A DNA stretch of 64,000 nt from Lonepinella sp051851555 (GCF_051851555.1 NZ_JBPDVH010000008.1:1-64000), one strand, 5' to 3'; positions 49,588 through 58,357 are shown, counted from the first letter of the stretch. Notes: generated by a model not told the origin, from the letters alone. Numbers and translations are program-made.

Positions 49588-50346
49588 TTAACGTAAATGA
49601 CTGACCCAAGGGAGCCAGCGGTTTAACAATTTATCTGCCAAAAAATACAAGCAGAGCGTGATGATTAACAACACCAACAAGGCTGCAAACATTAAATCGA
49701 CCTGCATACGCGCGTTGGCGTGCATCATTAAATACCCCAAACCTTGCGAAGAACCGACCCATTCACCAATCACTGCCCCAATAGGGGCAATGGTGACCGC
49801 AATGCGTAAACCCGAAGCCAAAGAGGGTAACGCCGCAGGTAAGCGGACTTTAAACAACATAGCTTGTGGGGAAATTTGCATGGTTTGAGCCAGTTCTAAC
49901 CAAGATTTAGGGGTGTTGCGTAAACCGTCATAGCAAGAGGCGGTTACGGGGAAATAAATAATCAGCACCGTCATGGCGATTTTTGATGCCATGCCATAAC
50001 CGAACCACACCACCAACAGCGGTGCAATGGCAAATACGGGAATGGCTTGGGAAATTAATAATAAGGGCAATAACAAGCGACTGAGCCATTTAGATAATGC
50101 CAACAATAAGGCAGACATTAGCCCTAAAATTAAGCCCAACGCCAACCCTAATAAAATTTCAATGCCTGTGATTTGAGCGTGTTCCCAAAGCAGATCCGCT
50201 CGCTCAATGGCTTTGTTACCAACGTCTAACGGTGTGGGTAATAAATAATGCGGTAAATCAAAGAGATAAATGACTAACTGCCAAAGCAGGGCAAGGCTTA
50301 AACACAGTCCCAAGGATTTTATCAGTGTTTTCATTGCGTTGTGCAT
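49588..50346 (-). CDS. ABC transporter permease (ThiX-like)
   Basis: A 252-residue inner-membrane permease of the BPD_transp_1 family with about six helices. The cytoplasmic EAA loop, which contacts the ATPase, is ELAQTMQISPQAMLFKVRLPAALPSLASGLRIAVTIAPIG in split form; GEWVGSSQGLGYLM follows. The start overlaps the stop of the ATPase gene (TAATG), so the two are coupled. Substrate is inferred from the neighbouring NMT1-type binding proteins. Confidence 0.88.
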   Translation of the reverse strand: MHNAMKTLIKSLGLCLSLALLWQLVIYLFDLPHYLLPTPLDVGNKAIERADLLWEHAQITGIEILLGLALGLILGLMSALLLALSKWLSRLLLPLLLISQAIPVFAIAPLLVVWFGYGMASKIAMTVLIIYFPVTASCYDGLRNTPKSWLELAQTMQISPQAMLFKVRLPAALPSLASGLRIAVTIAPIGAVIGEWVGSSQGLGYLMMHANARMQVDLMFAALLVLLIITLCLYFLADKLLNRWLPWVSHLR

Positions 50347-51056
50347 TATGCCACCTCCCCAAGTAATTCGCTAAACAGGCGTTGCTCCAACTGCCACAAG
50401 GCTTGATTTTGAGAAAATCTCGGGGCAGGGCTGTCGGGAATAATAGGATCAGACAGTTGAGCAGGTTGCTTTTTCAATACAAAAATCCGATCTGCCAAGC
50501 GTAAGGCCTCTTGTGGATCATGGGTAATTAATAGCACGGTTTTGTCTTTTAATAATTCTCGTGAAAGCTGTTGTAGTTGTAATCTTGTCACTGCATCCAA
50601 CGCTGAAAAAGGTTCATCCATTAAAATTAAATCCGCCTCCAACATCAAGGTTCTTGCCAATGCCACCCGTTGCCGTTGTCCGCCCGAAAGCTGATAACAA
50701 GGCTTGTTTTTATGTTCCAACATATTCACCGCTTGCAATAATTGCTCGGCTTTGACAATCGTTTGTGCGTTGGTTTTACTTTGTAAATGCACTTGCAACT
50801 GCACATTATCCAACACAGAAAGCCAAGGAAACAGGCTATCTTGTTGAGCTAACCACGCTAATTTTGCCTTGGGTTTCAGCAAAATATGACCTTGATAATG
50901 TTTCTCCAAGCCAGCAATTAAACGCAATAATGTAGATTTTCCGATACCCGATGCCCCGAGCAAGGCTGTCCATTGCTGCTCAGGTAAGGAAAAATCTAAG
51001 CCATGAAAAATCACTTGCTGTTCAAAGGAAAAACTAAGATTTTGAATTTCAACCAT
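50346..51056 (-). CDS. ABC transporter ATP-binding protein (ThiZ-like)
   Basis: A 236-residue ATPase: Walker A LLGASGIGKSTLLRL (about 34-48), Q-loop LAWLAQQDSLFPWL, signature QLSGGQRQRVALART, Walker B LILMDEPFSALD and switch His LLITHDP. First gene of the ATPase-permease-binding protein-binding protein operon. I chose MVEIQNLSFSF at 51056; an upstream ATG at 51089 adds a hydrophobic run not seen in the family. I see no TPP riboswitch in the short leader before the divergent rluA. Confidence 0.9.
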   Translation of the reverse strand: MVEIQNLSFSFEQQVIFHGLDFSLPEQQWTALLGASGIGKSTLLRLIAGLEKHYQGHILLKPKAKLAWLAQQDSLFPWLSVLDNVQLQVHLQSKTNAQTIVKAEQLLQAVNMLEHKNKPCYQLSGGQRQRVALARTLMLEADLILMDEPFSALDAVTRLQLQQLSRELLKDKTVLLITHDPQEALRLADRIFVLKKQPAQLSDPIIPDSPAPRFSQNQALWQLEQRLFSELLGEVA

Positions 51057-51165
51057 ATTTATAAAAAGACGGATCAATGAATAGAACAATCATAGTATAG
51101 ACAAACAGAAAATCAAGCCTAAATTATGCTAAAATACGCCATTCTGATTTTTTGAGTACCCCATT

Positions 51166-51825
51166 ATGGCATTAATTGACTACAATCCCCCCACCGAACC
51201 TTGGCTTGATATTGTTTATCATGACAATCATATTATGGTCGTCAACAAACCCAGCGGCTTGCTTTCCGTCTCGGGTAGCCAACCGCAATATCGTGACAGT
51301 GCCATGAGTCGCATTAAAGATAAATACGGCTTTTGCGAACCTGCTCACCGCTTGGATATGGCAACCAGTGGCATTTTATTGTTCGCCATGAGCAAGCTCG
51401 CCGACAGCGAACTCAAACGCCAATTTCGGGAACGAGAAACGGAAAAACATTATCAAGCCTTAGTTTGGGGACATGTGAAAGCCGACAAAGGTGCGGTGAA
51501 TTTACCCTTAATTTGCGACTGGGAAAACCGCCCACGGCAACGGATCGATTTTGTCTATGGCAAGCGTGCCGTGACGGAATTTGAGGTGTTGGAACGTTTG
51601 CCGAATAACAGCACAAGAGTCAAACTCACCCCGATTACAGGACGTTCACATCAATTACGTTTACACATGTTGGCGTTGGGACACCCGATTTTAGGCGATA
51701 AATTTTATGCCCACCCACAAGCCAAAGCCATGTCGCCAAGGTTGTGTTTGCATGCGGAAAGTTTGACGATTCATCATCCGATCACAAAGGAAAAAATGAC
51801 GTTCAGCCGTACTGCTGAATTTTAA
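51166..51825 (+). CDS. rluA: Dual-specificity 23S rRNA/tRNA pseudouridine synthase RluA
   Basis: Makes pseudouridine 746 in 23S rRNA and 32 in tRNAs. The 219-residue product has the catalytic Asp in AHRLDMATSGILLFA (about 64), the NKPSGLLSV segment before it, YQALVWG, and TGRSHQLRLHMLALGHPILGD. Its lack of an S4 domain and its size match RluA rather than RluC/RluD. Divergent from the ABC operon. Confidence 0.94.
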   Translation: MALIDYNPPTEPWLDIVYHDNHIMVVNKPSGLLSVSGSQPQYRDSAMSRIKDKYGFCEPAHRLDMATSGILLFAMSKLADSELKRQFRERETEKHYQALVWGHVKADKGAVNLPLICDWENRPRQRIDFVYGKRAVTEFEVLERLPNNSTRVKLTPITGRSHQLRLHMLALGHPILGDKFYAHPQAKAMSPRLCLHAESLTIHHPITKEKMTFSRTAEF

Positions 51826-51860
51826 TTATATAGACAGCGAATTATTTTTAAAGGATATAA

Positions 51861-53165
51861 ATGAAAATTAATGACAAGATGACTGAAAACTTGATCTTAG
51901 ACACCGTAAGAAATGAAGTCGTCCCTGCCCTCGGCTGTACTGAACCGATTTCCTTAGCCTTAGCATCGGCGGTGGCTCGTTATCATTTAGGCTATTTGCC
52001 TGAACGTATTGATGCCAAAGTATCTGCGAATTTAATGAAAAACGGTATGGGCGTCACTGTCCCCGGTACTGGCACATTGGGTTTACCCATGGCAGCAGCG
52101 ATTGGGGCGATTGGTGGTGATCCTAATGCGGGCTTAGAAGTGTTAAAAGGTATTACTCCCGAACAGGTCGCCCAAGCCAAAAATTTACTGGCAGAAAATC
52201 GGGTTGAAGTGTCTATTTTTGACACTGAGCATATTTTATATTCCGAAGCCTGTTTATTTTATGGTGAAGATCAGGTGTGCGTCCGCATTGCTGCACATCA
52301 TACCAACATTATTTACATTGCTAAAAATGGCAAGGTGATTTTTTCTAAACCTTGTGCAGCAGAAACCGACAGCTTAAATGATATTTTTGCCGCCCTTTCC
52401 GCACAGGATATTTTTGATTTTTCCATGAATGTGGCATTGGAAAAAATAGCCTTTATTGATGATGCGGAAAAACTGAATTCGGCACTTTCACAAGAAGGCT
52501 TACGCCAAGAATATGGCTTACATATTGGGCGAACTTTGCAACATCAAATCGGTAAAGGCTTATTAAGTGATGATTTAATGAATCGAATTATTATTGAAAC
52601 CACAGCCGCATCCGATGCCCGTATGGGTGGCGCAAACCTACCGGCCATGAGTAATTCTGGTTCAGGCAATCAAGGCATTGCCGCCACTATGCCAGTTGTA
52701 GTCGTGGCTCGCCATTTGAAAGCCAGCCATGAACAACGAATTCGAGCGTTATTTTTATCCCATTTAATGGCGATTTATATTCACAGCAAACTACCGAAAC
52801 TATCCGCTTTATGTGCAGCGACCACGGCTGCAATGGGCAGTTGTGCGGGGGTGGCTTGGTTGCTGACGGGGAAATTTGAAACCATTAGCATGGCGATTAG
52901 CAGTATGATTGGTGACATCAGTGGTATTATTTGTGACGGTGCGGCGAATAGCTGTGCCATGAAAGTGTCTACTAGCGTGAGTTCAGGCTATAAATCTGTC
53001 TTAATGGCGTTGGATAACACCCAAGTGACGGGCAATGAAGGCATTGTTGAACATTCCATTGACCGTTCCATTGATAATCTGTGTAATATTGCATCACGCA
53101 GTATGCAATATACTGACCGTCAGGTGATTGAGATTATGGTGAGTAAGCCGAAGTTGTCGATCTAA
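51861..53165 (+). CDS. L-cysteine desulfidase-like protein (YhaM/CyuA, UPF0597 family)
   Basis: A 434-residue iron-sulfur enzyme of the serine dehydratase alpha-like/cysteine desulfidase family, which breaks L-cysteine into pyruvate, sulfide and ammonia. GCTEPISLALASA (Cys about 26) at the N-terminus, GTGTLGLPMAAAIGAIGGDP, and the C-terminal cysteines in SALCAATTAAMGSCAGVAWLL and ISGIICDGAANSCAMKVS, likely cluster ligands, are diagnostic. No CyuR/CyuP neighbours. An internal ATG seven codons on (51879) is a possible start; AAAGGATATAAATG supports 51861. An inverted USS pair ends the gene. Confidence 0.85.
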   Translation: MKINDKMTENLILDTVRNEVVPALGCTEPISLALASAVARYHLGYLPERIDAKVSANLMKNGMGVTVPGTGTLGLPMAAAIGAIGGDPNAGLEVLKGITPEQVAQAKNLLAENRVEVSIFDTEHILYSEACLFYGEDQVCVRIAAHHTNIIYIAKNGKVIFSKPCAAETDSLNDIFAALSAQDIFDFSMNVALEKIAFIDDAEKLNSALSQEGLRQEYGLHIGRTLQHQIGKGLLSDDLMNRIIIETTAASDARMGGANLPAMSNSGSGNQGIAATMPVVVVARHLKASHEQRIRALFLSHLMAIYIHSKLPKLSALCAATTAAMGSCAGVAWLLTGKFETISMAISSMIGDISGIICDGAANSCAMKVSTSVSSGYKSVLMALDNTQVTGNEGIVEHSIDRSIDNLCNIASRSMQYTDRQVIEIMVSKPKLSI

Positions 53166-53172
53166 GCTATGA

Positions 53173-53200
53173 AAGTGCGGTGAAAAACACCGCACTTTCA
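53173..53200. terminator. USS-pair terminator between cyuA-like gene and udp
   Basis: GAAAGTGCGGTG and CACCGCACTTTC form a 12-bp stem (exact USS at 53173-53181 and 53189-53197) with a five-A loop. It serves two convergent genes. Confidence 0.85.
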
Positions 53201-53223
53201 ACATTTCTCATAAACTCAATGCG

Positions 53224-53991
53224 TTACACATAATCCAATGCCAATTTGCCTGCAGCCTCCACCCCGACTGCAACAGCTTTTTGCTCCGTGCTATGAATCG
53301 TCGTTTCATTCGGAATTTCTTGTTGGGTACGATTCACAATCACGCCAGCGATCATGCCCGCACGTAACCCTAACGCACTGCACATGGTGAACAATGTGGC
53401 AGATTCCATTTCAAAATTCATCACATTGAGTTCCTGCCATTGTTCGAGTGAACCACGAAAATGACGGTAGATTTTGCCCGAAAAAGTGTCATAACGTTCT
53501 TGCCCAGGATAGAATGTATCAGACGATGCCGTAATCCCCACATAGGGTTGCACCCCTTGATTTTTCGCTGCGGCAAAAAGGGCATTGGTACAATCAAAAT
53601 TGGCTACCGCAGGATATTCCAACGGTGCAAAATGGCCACTGGCGCCGTCTAAACGCACTGCACCTGTGGTAATCAGTAAATCCCCCACATTAATATGTGG
53701 CTGAATTGCTCCTGTCGTGCCAATACGTAAAAAAGTACGTACGCCTAATTGAGCCAGTTCTTCTACACAAATCGACACCGACGGACCACCAATGCCAGTG
53801 GAACAAACTACAATAGGTTGTCCACCTACATAGCCCAACCAAGAAGTAAATTCTCGGGTAGAAGCCAAAAACTCAGGATTATCCATTAATTTAGCAATAC
53901 GCTCACTACGAGCAGGATCACCCGGCACAATCGCCACTTTTGCCCCTTTTAACATGGCTCTCGTTAAGCCTAAATGAAATACTTCTGACAT
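53224..53991 (-). CDS. udp: Uridine phosphorylase
   Basis: Phosphorolyses uridine to uracil and ribose-1-phosphate. The 255-residue product has VAIVPGDPARSERIAKLMD (phosphate site), ICVEELAQLGVRTFLRIGTTGAIQ, and the base/ribose site EMESATLFTMCSALGLRAGMIAGVIVNRTQQEIP. The length and the NRTQQE insertion fit Udp and not DeoD. With deoC and deoR 2.5 kb away it belongs to nucleoside catabolism. Confidence 0.95.
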   Translation of the reverse strand: MSEVFHLGLTRAMLKGAKVAIVPGDPARSERIAKLMDNPEFLASTREFTSWLGYVGGQPIVVCSTGIGGPSVSICVEELAQLGVRTFLRIGTTGAIQPHINVGDLLITTGAVRLDGASGHFAPLEYPAVANFDCTNALFAAAKNQGVQPYVGITASSDTFYPGQERYDTFSGKIYRHFRGSLEQWQELNVMNFEMESATLFTMCSALGLRAGMIAGVIVNRTQQEIPNETTIHSTEQKAVAVGVEAAGKLALDYV

Positions 53992-54041
53992 ATTATTCTC
54001 CTTTTTATTATGTGATTATTTGTATTGGTAACAATACATGA

Positions 54042-54887
54042 CTATTTTTTCTTAACTTCACTCGAAACATAACCAATTAATTGAGCAAAATCAATGGAAT
54101 TTTGTTGCGTAATAACTGGTGTTCCCGTTTCTTTTTCCAAACTTTCTCGAGCAACCTTAGCCACATTTCCACCACGTTGTGCAACGGCCTTATTTTCTTC
54201 AAAACCATCAGGATGGGTGATTTGAGTAATATCTTTGGTTGCCGCCTCTGCTAACATATTCAATACAAGCTCTGTGGTTGACATATTATCACGTAAATTT
54301 TCTTTTTTTAACCCTTTGAAATGCTTATATTCTCTCGTTGTCATACCCGACCAAGCTCGAGTAATCTCGTTAGTGAGCATCGCAAACTCTCGCCCCACTT
54401 TCACGCCATGATCTTGCCAAGCATCAGTTAATTCTTTACGCACCTGAATGGCTTGCAAACGCTGATTAATCCATTCTCTTGAATAACCTTTTTGCAGATA
54501 AGTTTGTAATGCTCGATCAATGGTCAATTCTGGATCAATAATTTCATCAATTCGCTCTTTCCCCACCTCGGCTAACCACATTTTAAACGGTTCTGCTTTG
54601 GGACTAGGAATGGATTGAATAATACGGAAAATACCTGTCATATCTGCAGCATCAGTTTTATATAGCTTACCATCTAAAGCTCTAAATTTCAGTTGTCGAC
54701 AAAATGTCGACAACTCAGATTTTTCTTCATCAGACATCCGTTTTTTAACACGATACCAATAATCTCGGGGGTTGGGGCTTTCCGTCAACGCCTGCACTAC
54801 ATCCACGATACTAAAAAACCATTCTTCTTTTTCAGCATCCCAAATAGAACGAATTTGGCTGTTTTCAAATAATTTAATGTCACTCAT
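54042..54887 (-). CDS. Bro-N domain (phage antirepressor-like) protein
   Basis: A 281-residue protein. The N-terminal ~110 residues match the Bro-N/antirepressor pattern: IRSIWDAEKEEWFFSIVDVVQALTESPNPRDYWYRVKKR, then the KTDAADMTGIFRIIQSIPSPKAEPFKMWLAEVGKERI segment. The C-terminal half is helical and charged, with NEITRAWSGMTTREYKHFKGLKKENLRDNMS, also found in DinD-like proteins. Such genes come from prophages or stand alone; no other phage gene is nearby. Function unknown; DNA binding is expected. A perfect 15-base palindrome lies in its upstream region (54940-54954). Confidence 0.78.
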   Translation of the reverse strand: MSDIKLFENSQIRSIWDAEKEEWFFSIVDVVQALTESPNPRDYWYRVKKRMSDEEKSELSTFCRQLKFRALDGKLYKTDAADMTGIFRIIQSIPSPKAEPFKMWLAEVGKERIDEIIDPELTIDRALQTYLQKGYSREWINQRLQAIQVRKELTDAWQDHGVKVGREFAMLTNEITRAWSGMTTREYKHFKGLKKENLRDNMSTTELVLNMLAEAATKDITQITHPDGFEENKAVAQRGGNVAKVARESLEKETGTPVITQQNSIDFAQLIGYVSSEVKKK

Positions 54888-54939
54888 TTTTCTAATCCTG
54901 TCTTACCTATGACGAGAACATATTATAATAGTTATTTGA

Positions 54940-54954
54940 ACAGTAAAATACTGT
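54940..54954. promoter_or_regulatory. Palindrome upstream of the Bro-N gene
   Basis: ACAGTA-AAA-TACTGT, perfect arms, 53 bases before the start codon. It does not fit the LexA pattern (CTGT-N8-ACAG). A possible operator for the Bro-N protein itself. Confidence 0.4.
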
Positions 54955-55045
54955 ATAATCTATTTTTTGGAATAGAGATCACAAAAATAAGCAAGAAGTG
55001 CAGTAAATTTCACCGCACTTCCGAATGTCGAATAGCAAAATAGTC

Positions 55046-56371
55046 TTAATTTCTCACCGCATTACGGCGTTGTTGCAACAAATAAACCATTACCAACAAC
55101 ACCACACACGCCAATGAAATCATAAACAATGTGCTAAAGAAACCGTTCCATTTAAATTTCTCAATAATCAACGATAACGGCAAGCCCGCAATGGATGCTC
55201 CAATATAGGCAAATAAACTCACAAAACCTGTGGATGCCCCTGATGCGTATTTATGGGAATTTTCCGCCGCCGCCATCGCAATTAAGAATTGTGGCCCGAA
55301 GATAAAGAATCCCATTAAGAAGAACAAAGCGGACATTAAAATGCTGCTGTCTGTTGGCACCAACCACAAGGCAAGAGCGACAGAGATAATGCCCACTACA
55401 TAAATAATGTTCATTTGGGTGCGGTTGCCTTTAAAGAATTTATCAGATCCCCAACCCGCAAACAACGCCCCTAAAAATCCGCCAATTTCAAAAAACGAAA
55501 TCACCGAGTTGGCTTGCAACAAGTTATAGCCGTGGGTTTCAGTTAAATATAAATTACCCCAGTCGTTGATCCCTGTACGGATAATGTAAACCAAGCCGTA
55601 AGAAATGGCTAACGCCCAAATAATGCTATTTTTGAACACATATTGTTTTAAAATTTCCCACGTAGATAAGCCGACACCTTCGCTTTCGTGGGCTTTTTCC
55701 GCCATATCATTTCTCCATTCGCCCACCGTTGGCAAGCCCATTGACGCAGGACGGTCACGCAATAAGAAACAAAGCCCTAAACCAATCACCACCGCAATGG
55801 CACCAGGAATCATCATTCCATACCGCCAACCAAGGGACAGCGTAATCGCCCCCGCTAAAATCGGAATCAACGCACCGCCCACATTGTGTGACGTATTCCA
55901 AATCGCCCACCAAAGCCCACGTTCATTGCGAGAATACCACGTATTGAGAATTTTAGAACAAGGCGGCCAGCCCCAACCTTGGAAGAACGCATTAATCATC
56001 CAAAGGGTGACAAACATAAAGATGGATGAACTCATACCAAACAAAATATTCACAATCCCTGTTGCCATTAAGCCAATGCCCATAAAATAACGTGGATTGG
56101 AGCGGTCACCCAACACGCCAGACAGGAATTTTGACACCCCATACGTCAAATAAAACGCCGTCCCCATCACGCCAATATCCGCTTTTTGCAACCCGAGATC
56201 AGCGAGCATTGCTGGCATAACAAAATTAAACCCTTTACGCGTGAAATAAAATACCGCATAACCAATATAACTCACGATCATCAAATGCAACCGCCAATAA
56301 CGGTAGGTTTTGTCGATGTCTTCCTTGCTTTTAGTGACTGGAAGATCAGGGGCTTCAGTGAAAATATTCAT
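55046..56371 (-). CDS. UhpC-like sugar-phosphate/Pi antiporter (MFS)
   Basis: A 441-residue major facilitator protein of the organophosphate:phosphate antiporter family. IDKTYRYWRLHLMIVSYIGYAVFYFTRKGFN, YGVSKFLSGVLGDRSNPRYFMGIGL and AFFQGWGWPPC follow E. coli UhpC closely, the sensor/transporter for glucose-6-phosphate. The phosphate-binding arginines (R in FYFTRK and in IIRTGINDW) are present. No UhpA/UhpB two-component genes lie beside it, so here it probably acts as the transporter itself. A class II CRP promoter precedes it. Confidence 0.87.
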   Translation of the reverse strand: MNIFTEAPDLPVTKSKEDIDKTYRYWRLHLMIVSYIGYAVFYFTRKGFNFVMPAMLADLGLQKADIGVMGTAFYLTYGVSKFLSGVLGDRSNPRYFMGIGLMATGIVNILFGMSSSIFMFVTLWMINAFFQGWGWPPCSKILNTWYSRNERGLWWAIWNTSHNVGGALIPILAGAITLSLGWRYGMMIPGAIAVVIGLGLCFLLRDRPASMGLPTVGEWRNDMAEKAHESEGVGLSTWEILKQYVFKNSIIWALAISYGLVYIIRTGINDWGNLYLTETHGYNLLQANSVISFFEIGGFLGALFAGWGSDKFFKGNRTQMNIIYVVGIISVALALWLVPTDSSILMSALFFLMGFFIFGPQFLIAMAAAENSHKYASGASTGFVSLFAYIGASIAGLPLSLIIEKFKWNGFFSTLFMISLACVVLLVMVYLLQQRRNAVRN

Positions 56372-56422
56372 ACATTTCTCCTTGTGTATTATGTTATAAT
56401 TCTAACAAACATGACAAAATAA

Positions 56423-56428
56423 AGTATA
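56423..56428 (-). promoter_or_regulatory. -10 element of the UhpC-like gene
   Basis: TATACT on the minus strand. The implied start, near 56416, puts the CRP site centre at about -41. Confidence 0.5.
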
Positions 56429-56449
56429 AATCAAATAAAATGTTAATTT

Positions 56450-56465
56450 TGTGACAAAGATCACA
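56450..56465. promoter_or_regulatory. Perfect CRP site shared by uhpC-like gene and deoC
   Basis: TGTGA-CAAAGA-TCACA in the divergent region. Its centre is about 29 bases from a -10-like hexamer on each side (TATACT at 56423-56428 minus, TAAAAT at 56486-56491 plus), the class II spacing for both promoters. Confidence 0.75.
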
Positions 56466-56540
56466 GATTTAAAAAATTTTTACTGTAAAATAGAAAAAAG
56501 TTAAAATAATCACAAAAACCAAACAAAAAAGGACATTATT

Positions 56541-57215
56541 ATGAAACCAAATGAATTAGCGAAATTTATCGATCATACCGCTTTAACCGCTGAAAAAACG
56601 GAAAAAGATATTATTCAACTTTGCCAAGAAGCCCTAGCGCATCATTTTTGTTCGGTGTGTATCAATTCGGGTTACATTCCGTTGGCGAAACAACAGTTGG
56701 CTGGATCGGATGTGAAAATTTGCACAGTGGTGGGTTTTCCATTGGGGGCGAATTTGTCGGCGGTGAAAGCCTTTGAAGCGGAACAAGCGATTGTTGCTGG
56801 AGCGGAAGAAATTGATATGGTGATCAATGTGGGTTGGATTAAATCGGGCAAGTGGGATGCGGTGCAAGCGGATATTCAAGCGGTGCTTGCGGCGTGCAAG
56901 GGTAAAACCTTGAAAGTGATTTTGGAAACCTGTTTGTTGACGAAAGATGAAATTGTTAAGGCGTGCGAAATTTGCCGTGATTTGAACGTGGGTTTTGTGA
57001 AAACATCCACTGGCTTTAACAAAGGCGGTGCGACGGTGGAAGATATTGCGTTAATGCGTCAAACCGTGGGCGAGAAATTAGGCGTGAAAGCGTCAGGCGG
57101 GGTGCGTGATACGGAAACGGCGATGGCGATGATTAACGCAGGGGCGACCCGTATTGGTGCCAGTGCAGGGATTGCAATTATTAGCGGTTTGCAAGATAAT
57201 CAAGGGGGATATTAA
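56541..57215 (+). CDS. deoC: Deoxyribose-phosphate aldolase
   Basis: Class I aldolase (224 residues) that splits 2-deoxyribose-5-phosphate into glyceraldehyde-3-phosphate and acetaldehyde. IDHTALTAEKTEKDI, TVVGFPLGAN, DMVINVGWIKSG, the Schiff-base Lys region VILETCLLTKDEI and GFVKTSTGF (Lys about 151), and KASGGVRD are all present. It is the shorter (~220-residue) bacterial form, not the 259-residue E. coli one. AAAAGGACATTATT precedes the start. DeoR follows at once and probably controls it. Confidence 0.95.
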   Translation: MKPNELAKFIDHTALTAEKTEKDIIQLCQEALAHHFCSVCINSGYIPLAKQQLAGSDVKICTVVGFPLGANLSAVKAFEAEQAIVAGAEEIDMVINVGWIKSGKWDAVQADIQAVLAACKGKTLKVILETCLLTKDEIVKACEICRDLNVGFVKTSTGFNKGGATVEDIALMRQTVGEKLGVKASGGVRDTETAMAMINAGATRIGASAGIAIISGLQDNQGGY

Positions 57216-57252
57216 TTCCCCCCACTCTAACCTAATGTCAAGCGAGCCTGTT

Positions 57253-58008
57253 ATGGATAAAAAAGTACAATCCCGTATTCAGAAACTGGAATTTTTACTG
57301 AAACAGATGGACAAAATCCATTTGCGAGATGCGGCGGATATGCTGAATGTGTCGGAGATGACCATTCGCCGTGATTTGAGTACCAATACAGGCTCGGTGG
57401 TGTTGTTAGGGGGCTATATTGTTAAAGATCCGCAGAAATCCAATGAGAATAACTATTTGATTTTTGAGCAAGAAACCAAGCATATTGCGGAAAAAATGCA
57501 GGTAGGGAAATTGGCGGCGGAGCTAGTGCAAGATGGGGATGTGGTGTTTTTTGATTGTGGTTCCACCATTCCTTTCATTGCATCTCAAATCAATTCTTCG
57601 ATAAAATTCACCGCACTTTGTTGTTCCATTAATAGCTTTTTGGTGTTGCAAGAAAAGCCGAATTGCCACGTGATTTTGTGCGGTGGGCATTATTCTAGAC
57701 ACAATTCTTTTTTAACGCCGATTCAGCTCAATACCGAACTGGATGCCATTTGCACCACCAAAGCCTTTATTTCGGCGGCAGGCGTGGATGTGAAACAGGG
57801 CGTGACCTGTTTTAATGTGGATGAAGCCAAAACCAAACACAAAGCCATGGCAAAAACCCAACAATCCATATTGGTGTTTGATTCATCTAAAATTAACAAG
57901 GTACAACAGGCCTATGTGGGAAATTTGCAACAGTTTGATATATTCGTGTGTGATCAAGCATTGCCTACTGAATTTAATGTGATTAAATCATCAATTTTAA
58001 CCGAATAA
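57253..58008 (+). CDS. deoR: DeoR-family transcriptional repressor
   Basis: A 251-residue regulator: N-terminal helix-turn-helix (KIHLRDAADMLNVSEMTIRRDLS, about 18-40), then the sugar-phosphate-binding DeoRC domain (VVFFDCGSTIPFIASQI, GGHYSRHNSFLTPIQL, FISAAGVDVKQGVTCFNVDEAKTKH). It aligns well with E. coli DeoR, whose inducer is deoxyribose-5-phosphate, the DeoC substrate, and the adjacency supports that. The start is uncertain: MDKKVQSRIQ at 57253 fits homologues; MSSEPV at 57235 is the alternative. Neither has a strong ribosome site, so coupling to deoC is likely. Confidence 0.88.
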   Translation: MDKKVQSRIQKLEFLLKQMDKIHLRDAADMLNVSEMTIRRDLSTNTGSVVLLGGYIVKDPQKSNENNYLIFEQETKHIAEKMQVGKLAAELVQDGDVVFFDCGSTIPFIASQINSSIKFTALCCSINSFLVLQEKPNCHVILCGGHYSRHNSFLTPIQLNTELDAICTTKAFISAAGVDVKQGVTCFNVDEAKTKHKAMAKTQQSILVFDSSKINKVQQAYVGNLQQFDIFVCDQALPTEFNVIKSSILTE

Positions 58009-58059
58009 ATCACATTCAATAATTGCGAACTATCTCATTGAAATGTAAACTAAGTATAG

Positions 58060-58327
58060 GGGGCTGTTGATGTCTTGGTTTACCAATTTGTTGTCGGCTA
58101 AAATCGCCACAGGCAAGGAATAAAACGCAGTGAATGGTTTATTCCCTTTACAAGTTTTATGACGCAGGATGTGGCGATTTTAGCCACAACCCGAAGGGCT
58201 AGGCTTAATTTTAGCCAACTCTACGTTGGAAAACCTTTGTTTAGAATGACTAAACGGCAGATTTTCCGCCTTGATTTGGCTAAAATTAAGCACTAGCAAA
58301 TTGGCAAACCAAGACATCAACAGCCCC
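58060..58327. repeat. MITE-like palindromic element (268 bp)
   Basis: Terminal inverted repeats of 31 bases (58060-58090 and 58297-58327) agree at 30 positions and begin GGGGCTGTTGATGTCTTGG. Inside are two perfect 15-bp stems, 58096-58110/58171-58185 and 58204-58218/58276-58290, each enclosing a smaller hairpin (for example GGAATAAA 58117-58124/TTTATTCC 58138-58145). The whole can fold as a cloverleaf. No gene is encoded; 58009-58357 otherwise holds only the tamA leader. No clear target-site duplication. Confidence 0.8.
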
Positions 58328-58357
58328 AAAGATTAATGTGTTTATAGGTTGAATGAG

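Noticed and set aside
51057..51165. TPP riboswitch expected before a thiamine-precursor ABC operon
   Set aside because: The leader is only about 110 bases shared with the divergent rluA, and I see neither the CUGAGA nor the ACCUGAUC-type core of a thi box.
54940..54960. LexA box before the Bro-N gene
   Set aside because: The palindrome is ACAGTA-AAA-TACTGT, the inverse arrangement of the SOS consensus CTGT-N8-ACAG, and the spacing does not fit either.
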